Shown piece by piece: positions 58,481-64,000 of a DNA stretch of 64,000 nt (position 1 is the stretch's first letter; each line of letters begins with the position of its first letter). The position numbers and the translations under genes were made by a program. The notes under the pieces are model-generated. The model had not been told where the DNA came from and did no database searches. It saw only the letters and a program-made list of their open reading frames with translations. Source of the stretch: Diphasiastrum complanatum (Eukaryota > Streptophyta > Lycopodiopsida > Lycopodiales > Lycopodiaceae); contig CM055092.1 of NCBI GenBank assembly GCA_029204225.1, positions 42,535,760-42,599,759 on the forward strand, read 5' to 3'.

Positions 58481-59300
58481 TTATTGGATTGGTGGTCCCA
58501 CACCAATCGAAGCCTTTTCGTCCCGGATCTTTTGTGCTTCTTGGAGGCGAGACTGTTGTTGTCGGGAGTGGTAGATTGTAGTGCCGATGCCCTCCATCAT
58601 ATAATAATGGAGCATACCTTGTAGAAAGTTATGGGTTTTCCATAGCTCTACCATATCAACGTGCAGGGCGGAAGTTAGTGCAGCACAATAATAGAGCCTT
58701 GCTACGCTGATATGGTCATCTTGCATTCGCAGAGGTTTATTGATATCAAGGGCAAATGGGGGTAGCCCTCGATCCCAAAAACCTTTGAGTTCTGCCAGAA
58801 ATGCTACCAGGCCGCAATTATCCAAAAAATATCTGACGTCGCGATCATGATTGCCATGGTGCTTCTGGTAGAATACTCGGCAGTTGGTGACCATGCCTTC
58901 GGCTAAGTTGCCGGTATCAACACCTGTGAGCTTGGGCCAAAATATTCTATTCTTGACCTTGGTGGCAGAAAACGGTTCTCGCCTCGCTACTGGATAGTAA
59001 TAAGGATTTGTGTGCATGTAGGAGGGAGCTTTGATATACCGTGCCATTGAGGTCTTACTTTGCAAGAAGAGCTGATGACAGCAGAGAGGTTGTGTATCTA
59101 GGAGTTTGACTGCTTCTTTATGTGTTTGACTCAGGTCCAAATCTGGCAGTATGTAGCCACCTCGCTCTTTTGTTGTTGGATATTTCTTGGCAAACTCCTA
59201 AGAGGCGCGCAACTCCTTGCTCGGTTCTATGGGCGTGATTATGTGCTGGATGGTTGGTGCTTCAGAGGCAATCTCGTGTTGAATTTGGGGATCGAGGGGT
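58481..59300 (-). pseudogene. Gag-like gene of unknown family
   Basis: A 219-codon open frame (59,140-58,481) preceded in the same frame by EFAKKYPTTKERGGYILPDL after a stop near 59,190. It has PYYYPVARREPFSATKVKNR, FYQKHHGNHDRDVRYFLDNC, VARLYYCAALTS and a Gln/Arg-rich end (SRQQQSRLQEAQKIRDEKAS) that looks like a coiled coil. A related fragment is at 39,052-39,330. No polymerase is attached. I infer a transposon structural protein, but cannot name the family. The GC content is higher than that of the surroundings. Confidence 0.45.
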
Positions 59301-59338
59301 TAGCTTCAGCAATTCTTTGTGACTCAGGAGAAAATTGT

Positions 59339-59583
59339 CATGGAATAAGTGGGGGGTTAGTGGTGTCGAGGGGGTTAAAAGTGGGAGGAGTACTAATAAT
59401 TTGAGAAAAATTATCAAGAAAAGAAAATAAATTATAACGATTCTCATAAACTAGCTTATCAATATCGAAAGGTGTAAAAAAAATACTGAAAAAATACACT
59501 GATTTCTCTGATGGAATGTCACTAGCATTCAAAAAATCCAGAAGTTTGTTTTCTGAGGACATGGAGGAACTAGCCATATTCAA
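59339..59583 (-). pseudogene. Start of the two-exon gene (copy 3, inverted)
   Basis: The minus-strand frame reads MASSSMSSENKLLDFLN, SDIPSEKSVYFFSIFF, FDIDKLVYENRYNLFSF and LDNFSQIIST, matching 5,237-5,430, then diverges (PPTFNPLDTTNPPLIP) and stops. It reads straight through the point where copy 1 has an extra T, which supports the frameshift call there. The rest of the gene is missing; the gag-like frame begins beyond. Confidence 0.65.
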
Positions 59584-59584
59584 C

Positions 59585-60990
59585 TTGATATCGGTTCAAC
59601 GCGTCTGAATTATTCCGGTCAAGGACTCCAAAATAGGGCGCACGTTGATCCGATATTCCGTAGGAAGAGGCCGATATTGGCTCAACGCGTCTGAATTATT
59701 CTAGTTGAGGACTCTAGAACCATGCGCGCGTTGATCCGATATTATGTCAGAAGAGACTGATATCACTTCAGTGTGCCTGAATGATTCCGATCGTGCACTG
59801 TAGGACAAGGCGCGCGTCGATTCGATATTGCGAGAGGCCAGAGAACAAAATGAGAAAGAAGTTATGAAAAAAAGATCACATAATCCTAGTATGGAGAGTG
59901 GTGCCCATATTTATAGCCCATTCTTGTTGATCACAACCATACATTTGTCAAGAAATGAATTTAGGCTTGGGGCCTATATTTAATCACCAATCAGAGTGAC
60001 ACATATTTGTACCTGCACCACAATACCTTTAACAGTCTATTAGTAGCCTTTCCTATTCATCATTAGCCTGGACCTTAAAGCCACCTATTAAAGTACATGT
60101 GCCGCAAAACTTTAAACAGTCTATGACTAGCTATCAGAGTATTTATCAGAGTAGCCTTCCGAAACATCATTATCCGTGCAATGGGATGAAAAATGTTCAT
60201 GAGGGCAATAATTACAGACTCTCGCCCTATTTAAGGATAACATAATTTTTTTTGCGACAATGGTTCATTCAGAACATATTCAAAAGATCGAGCATTCACA
60301 AAAAAACCGATATCGATTCTGCACATGAGGAGAACCGCTTCACTATGGGGACACATCAAGTAGGCGCGCGTTGATGTGATATTCTAGTATGGCGACTCAG
60401 ATATCGAAGAAGTGTGCCCATTAGAAGAAAGAAATTTTTTCACTCAGACGGCTCGCGTCGATTCGCTATTGGAGAAAAAAAGATTTTTGAAATCTATCGA
60501 AATTATTGGACGGCACTATGAATAATCAAAGCTTGCTTCGGTGGATTCTTCATACAATCCAAAGCTAAGAAGAATCTATCGAGACAAGCTCTGATCATTC
60601 ATAGCGTCGTCCAATATTGGTTCAGGGTGCATGAATAACTTCACTGGGGGACACATCAAGTAGGCGCGTGTTGATGCGATGTTCCGGTATGGAGACTCAA
60701 ATATCGGATCAGCGCGCCCGATAGAAGAAAGAGTTTTTTTCACTTGGATGGCGCGCGTCGATTCGCTATTGGGAGAAAAAAAAAGGCTGTTGAAATCTGT
60801 CGAAATTATGAAGAAAGGATATCAAAATTGGTCTGATATTTATGGCATATCTTAGTCAATCACATATATAATTGTAGTTTGTGACCATTTAAATGTTGTT
60901 TAATTATTGTCTATGTTCCATACTTTTCCATAATTACGGTCGTCATTTACCATATCGATTAACATTTTGATGACCCATGGACATTTATTA
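59585..60990 (-). repeat. GC-motif repeat region, inverted copy
   Basis: Three direct units of about 90 bp at 59,585-59,850 carry GATATxGGTTCAACGCGTCTGA and GCGCGCGTTGATCCGATATT. Farther out, a unit of about 310 bp is present twice (60,350-60,480 and 60,650-60,790), with GGGGACACATCAAGTAGGCG and GTCGATTCGCTATTGG. It corresponds to 3,975-5,236 in reverse orientation. Confidence 0.7.
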
Positions 60991-62340
60991 AGGATTTGTT
61001 TTTGATGTTTGTACATTGGGTTACATTTTCTTGCTCCGATCTTTAATCATGACTATTTGAAAAGAAAAAACAAGGATAAAAAAATCGCAAATTGTCCCTC
61101 CCCCATGGTGTGCACATATATAGTCCTTATTTTTTGTTAGCTTTCTAGCTCCCTTATGTTGAGAGCCTTTGTATTCAATTTCAATATACTAATACTCTAT
61201 ACTTTTGTTCATTTTGTCAAATAGTAATTTAACAAGCATACAACAACAAAAACGTAGACAAGCAATTGCTAAATTTAAGATAGATCAAAATCATTTCAAG
61301 AAATTAGTTTTACCATTCAACACTTGGAATATTAGCACATATTAACATAAAGGCCTCCATGGATGTTGTGCCCTTCCCTTTCTTAGTTCACAGCTTTAGT
61401 TTGGATTGCTAAAGTGTTTTTATTAATAGCAAGTTATATGCAATTTATCTATATATATATAAGTGTTAACATCATTGGAGCTGTTTGCCAAAAATAAGTG
61501 AGAGTAAATTAAGGTTCTCGACCCATTTTGCTCTTCACATAAATGTGCTAATTTTTGTTTCTCTTAGGTGAACTCGTTACCCAAAGAGAGCATATTCGGG
61601 TAAATAACATTTCAACAAGTTGCACAATGCCCCACAAGCCTATGTATAATCCCCAACATCTTGCCAAAGATTTCATCTCAAATGCATGTAGGTGGAGTCT
61701 AACTCTAACCTTGAAATGAGACAAGGAGAGACTAAGACATGAGGACTCATGATGCAAGTTGTGTTGTCGTGTCCCCCTATATTGACCCCCACTCTCCATC
61801 TGAATGCTCCTATATGTCAATATCATGCCCACACTTCGTACCAATCTTGGAGAGCAGTGCTGGCTTGCCATAAATCTATAACCCATAAAAAGAACTTAAA
61901 AAAGTTTGAATTAACCTACCAAGAAACCTTTTGTAGGTTTTCAAAACCTACACATTCAAGTTCGAGATCTTTATAAAAAATATTGAAGCCTAGGTTCTAA
62001 TTGCATATAAATTAGTCATGAAATGTTTCTACCTTAAGATTTTATTTTGACGTATAAAAAATAATCAAGTTGGATAATAGACTCTAGTGGTCTTTAGAAG
62101 ACTCGGGGCCTTGCTCAGAATAAAGTTGCAACAAGGAGCATATGTCTTATTCTAGCCTCGGGTGTAACTATAAATATAACAATTTTATACATCTACAATA
62201 CTTTAGACGTGAAAGTTTTTGAAATTGGCTCCACCATTTACTTCACTGGAAAGTGCTATTTTACAAAATAAGGATAAAGCCATTTAGCCTGTAACTTATA
62301 AACCATTGTATTAGAGCTTGAACCACTTTCTAAATAGGAC
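60991..62340. other. No gene; contains a dispersed repeat
   Basis: AT-rich DNA. About 61,930-62,060 resembles 15,800-15,990 (TGTAGGTTT... TAAGATTTTATTTTGA). Overlapping frames near 61,548-61,976 have no recognisable product. Confidence 0.45.
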
Positions 62341-62344
62341 TGCA

Positions 62345-62435
62345 AGGGAGTTGGCTCAATTGGTTAGGTTGACATCCAAAGTTTCTTTGGTCTCAAGTTT
62401 GAGCCTTCCCTTGGAAACCAAGAAGCACTTTCTAA
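62345..62435 (+). repeat. tRNA-derived SINE-like fragment
   Basis: TTGGCTCAATTGGTTAG fits a polymerase III A box and GGTCTCAAGTTTGAGCC a B box, about 33 bp apart. The tail CCTTGGAAACCAAGAAGCA matches 17,335-17,405. It looks like the head of a tRNA-related SINE. Confidence 0.5.
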
Positions 62436-63299
62436 ATAGAATAAATAGGCTTTTTGCCATGAGTTTTTAATAAACCTATTGACATCAATTTTATGTCAAG
62501 TTATTAAAAATTTGCACAAGCATAGCCAGAAATATTAGAAAGGTGGCGAACAATGTGCGTCAGCCCCCAAATCTGAATAACATTTAGACTCATTCTTCCC
62601 ATTTTTTTTTGGCTCTTGCACCTTGTCACTCACACTTATTGTCCACCCATCACTCTCACTGAATGTCCAAAACAATCAGCTACAAGGTCAAAGTTGTGAG
62701 CGACCAAGAGTGTGGGTCGGTCGAGATGGGATGACAAACAGACTCATTCCTCCCATTGATTGGCTCCTACGCTTCGTCACTTGCAATTGTCGCACGCATC
62801 GCGCTCGCGTGCTCGTCCCTCCAAAGGGAAGTCCAAAATTACAAGGTTAAGCTCAAGATTGGATAAGGCTTGTCCTAGTAAGCATCTACTATAGACCCTA
62901 GGTCTCCTTACTTGTAAGTTGTCCTTTAAAACTTTTTATATGCATGCCTTTGGTACGGAAAAACAATGGATAAGCTCTAAGAAAAGACACACACTTTTCC
63001 AAAAATAAAATGCAAACCCCCCCCCCCCCCCCCCCGACCCCCGTAAGAGGAAAATAATAACTATTTACCTAGGTATGTACATATATACCCAAAGGGTTTT
63101 CGAAACTACCCCTAGATAAAGCAAAAAACTAAAGGTTATTTGAGACTGAATTAGTACTGCATTAAAAGTTAAAATGAGTTAGTATTAATTAATTACGTAG
63201 GAGATGAGCTGATTATCACTAATTTTGATTAAGGATTTTAATTAATTACGCTGTAATTTATAACGATAAAAGATTGGACTCAAGAACCGAGTGTCTGGA
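62436..63299. other. No gene; poly-C tract at 63,018-63,035
   Basis: A run of about 18 C at 63,018-63,035 lies in otherwise AT-rich DNA. A short frame at 62,623-62,850 is not supported. Confidence 0.5.
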
Positions 63300-63715
63300 G
63301 CTGGCCGTAGCACTTGGTACTTTCGTGGCACGTGATGATTTGGAGAGAAAGTGACCGTTGGATTCTCTTAGGACCGTTGAGATCTTGCCACTTGCTTAGG
63401 ATTAGCCATTGAGGAATGTCCAAGGGGCGGGTCTGCCACGTGGCGAGAATCTAAACGTGCAGGGTTTAATGATCTCGTGCCGTGAAGACACGGGCGAGGG
63501 GCCGGGCCTTTACGGCACGGATGACTTTAAGGCTCATCGAAAGGTCCTGTGTCAAACAATCGGATTCTGCCACGTTGCAAAAATAAACCGTTGAAATGAG
63601 TCCACGTGTCCAACGTGCCATGTGGCGGAGATCCGAGGGAGCATCTTTGTTTCGCGGCTTTGTCTTCCTGTTTGTTTGGTTTTATAGAAAAGCCTTTTGG
63701 TTTGTTTTCAATTCA
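63300..63715 (+). promoter_or_regulatory. G-box-rich region, possible host promoter
   Basis: Several CACGTG cores (GGCACGTGATG near 63,328; CCACGTGG at 63,436-63,443; TCCACGTGTCC at 63,601-63,611) and further ACGTG/CCACGT variants occur in 300 bp, and the GC content is clearly raised. Dense G-boxes are usual in plant promoters answering to light or abscisic acid. The downstream frame is only tentative, so this is inference. Confidence 0.4.
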
Positions 63716-63752
63716 TCGTCTGCTGCTGCTGCTGCTCCAGACTACGACAGCT

Positions 63753-63863
63753 ATGGCGATGGCGAGGCTTGTATCAGTAACTGGATCGGAACGAGGGAGT
63801 CAAAGCAGCAGCAGGAGCAGCAGCACAAGCATTCCTGTCTTTTCTCGCCGCTTCAGATCATGA
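63753..63863 (+). CDS. Possible first exon of a host gene with transit-peptide-like start
   Basis: After a (CTG)n stretch an ATG at 63,753 opens MAMARLVSVTGSERG, followed by a Ser/Arg-rich segment and SIPVFSRRFRS, then a TGA at 63,861-63,863. The Ala/Ser/Arg-rich, acid-poor composition resembles a plastid or mitochondrial transit peptide. An intron beginning at an internal GT (for example GTAACT near 63,776) would be needed for a longer protein. The window ends too soon to check. An overlapping frame (63,596-63,937) is the alternative. Confidence 0.25.
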   Translation: MAMARLVSVTGSERGSQSSSRSSSTSIPVFSRRFRS

Positions 63864-64000
63864 CTAATCTCCGCATTTTCCATGCACTGCACTGTTTCTA
63901 CCACACAGGCTGCACAGCAATAGTCTGTAGATCATAGAATCCTGAACAAGAATGAAAATTCCAAGATGATGAACATTTCGCCGTATCGTTTGAGTCCACA

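Noticed and set aside
63596-63937. Frame MSPRVQRAMWRRSEG as the host protein
   Set aside because: It spans the G-box region and the (CTG)n leader; the later ATG at 63,753 gives a more credible transit-peptide-like start, though neither is certain.

Overview
The window looks like intergenic DNA from a large, repeat-rich land-plant nuclear genome. The evidence is dense Ty1/copia and Ty3/gypsy debris with primer-binding sites matching the 3' end of plant initiator tRNA-Met, a CACTA-type end, a plant-style Helitron region with an RPA-like gene, long (CT)n tracts, a short TTTAGGG array and spliceosomal GT-AG introns. The species cannot be named from sequence alone. I see no rRNA or tRNA gene, no CRISPR array and no intact well-known host gene. 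Nearly every reading frame is a transposon fragment with stops or frameshifts.

Layout. 0-2.3 kb: 5' part of a copia element (-). 2.8-7.0 kb: the most unusual block, with a histone-H3-like reading frame (-, starting MARTKQT), a 1.6-kb intergenic stretch of GC-motif repeats, and a divergent two-exon gene of unknown function (+) that converges on the last codons of a transposase-like gene (-). 7-19 kb: nested copia fragments, LTRs and leaders. 19.7-33.9 kb: a large LTR element (-) without recognisable gag-pol, sitting inside a (CT)n microsatellite. It contains a Helitron (23.7-29.2 kb, -) coding for an RPA-like protein, a Rep-helicase and an apurinic-type endonuclease, plus an unidentified coding fragment near 31.4-32.1 kb. 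34-47 kb: copia and gypsy pol fragments, a minisatellite and a CACTA end. 47-53 kb: no recognisable genes. 53-55.4 kb: gag fragments and an LTR. 55.6-61 kb: further copies of the unknown element (transposase halves, a second copy of the two-exon gene, an inverted copy of its 5' region) with a gag-like fragment. 61-64 kb: low-complexity DNA, a SINE-like piece and, at the edge, a G-box-rich GC-richer stretch that may be a host gene promoter and first exon.

How the parts fit. The Helitron genes are all on the minus strand in the order RPA-like, Rep-helicase, endonuclease, as expected for one autonomous element, now with a stop codon and frameshifts. The unknown element is present in at least three partial copies. 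Two of them share the same convergent arrangement of a two-exon gene and a transposase-like gene. A histone-H3-like frame lies divergently upstream in the copy at 2.8-7.0 kb, so a transposon-associated histone H3 variant is the most interesting hypothesis here. Its membership of the element is inferred, not shown.
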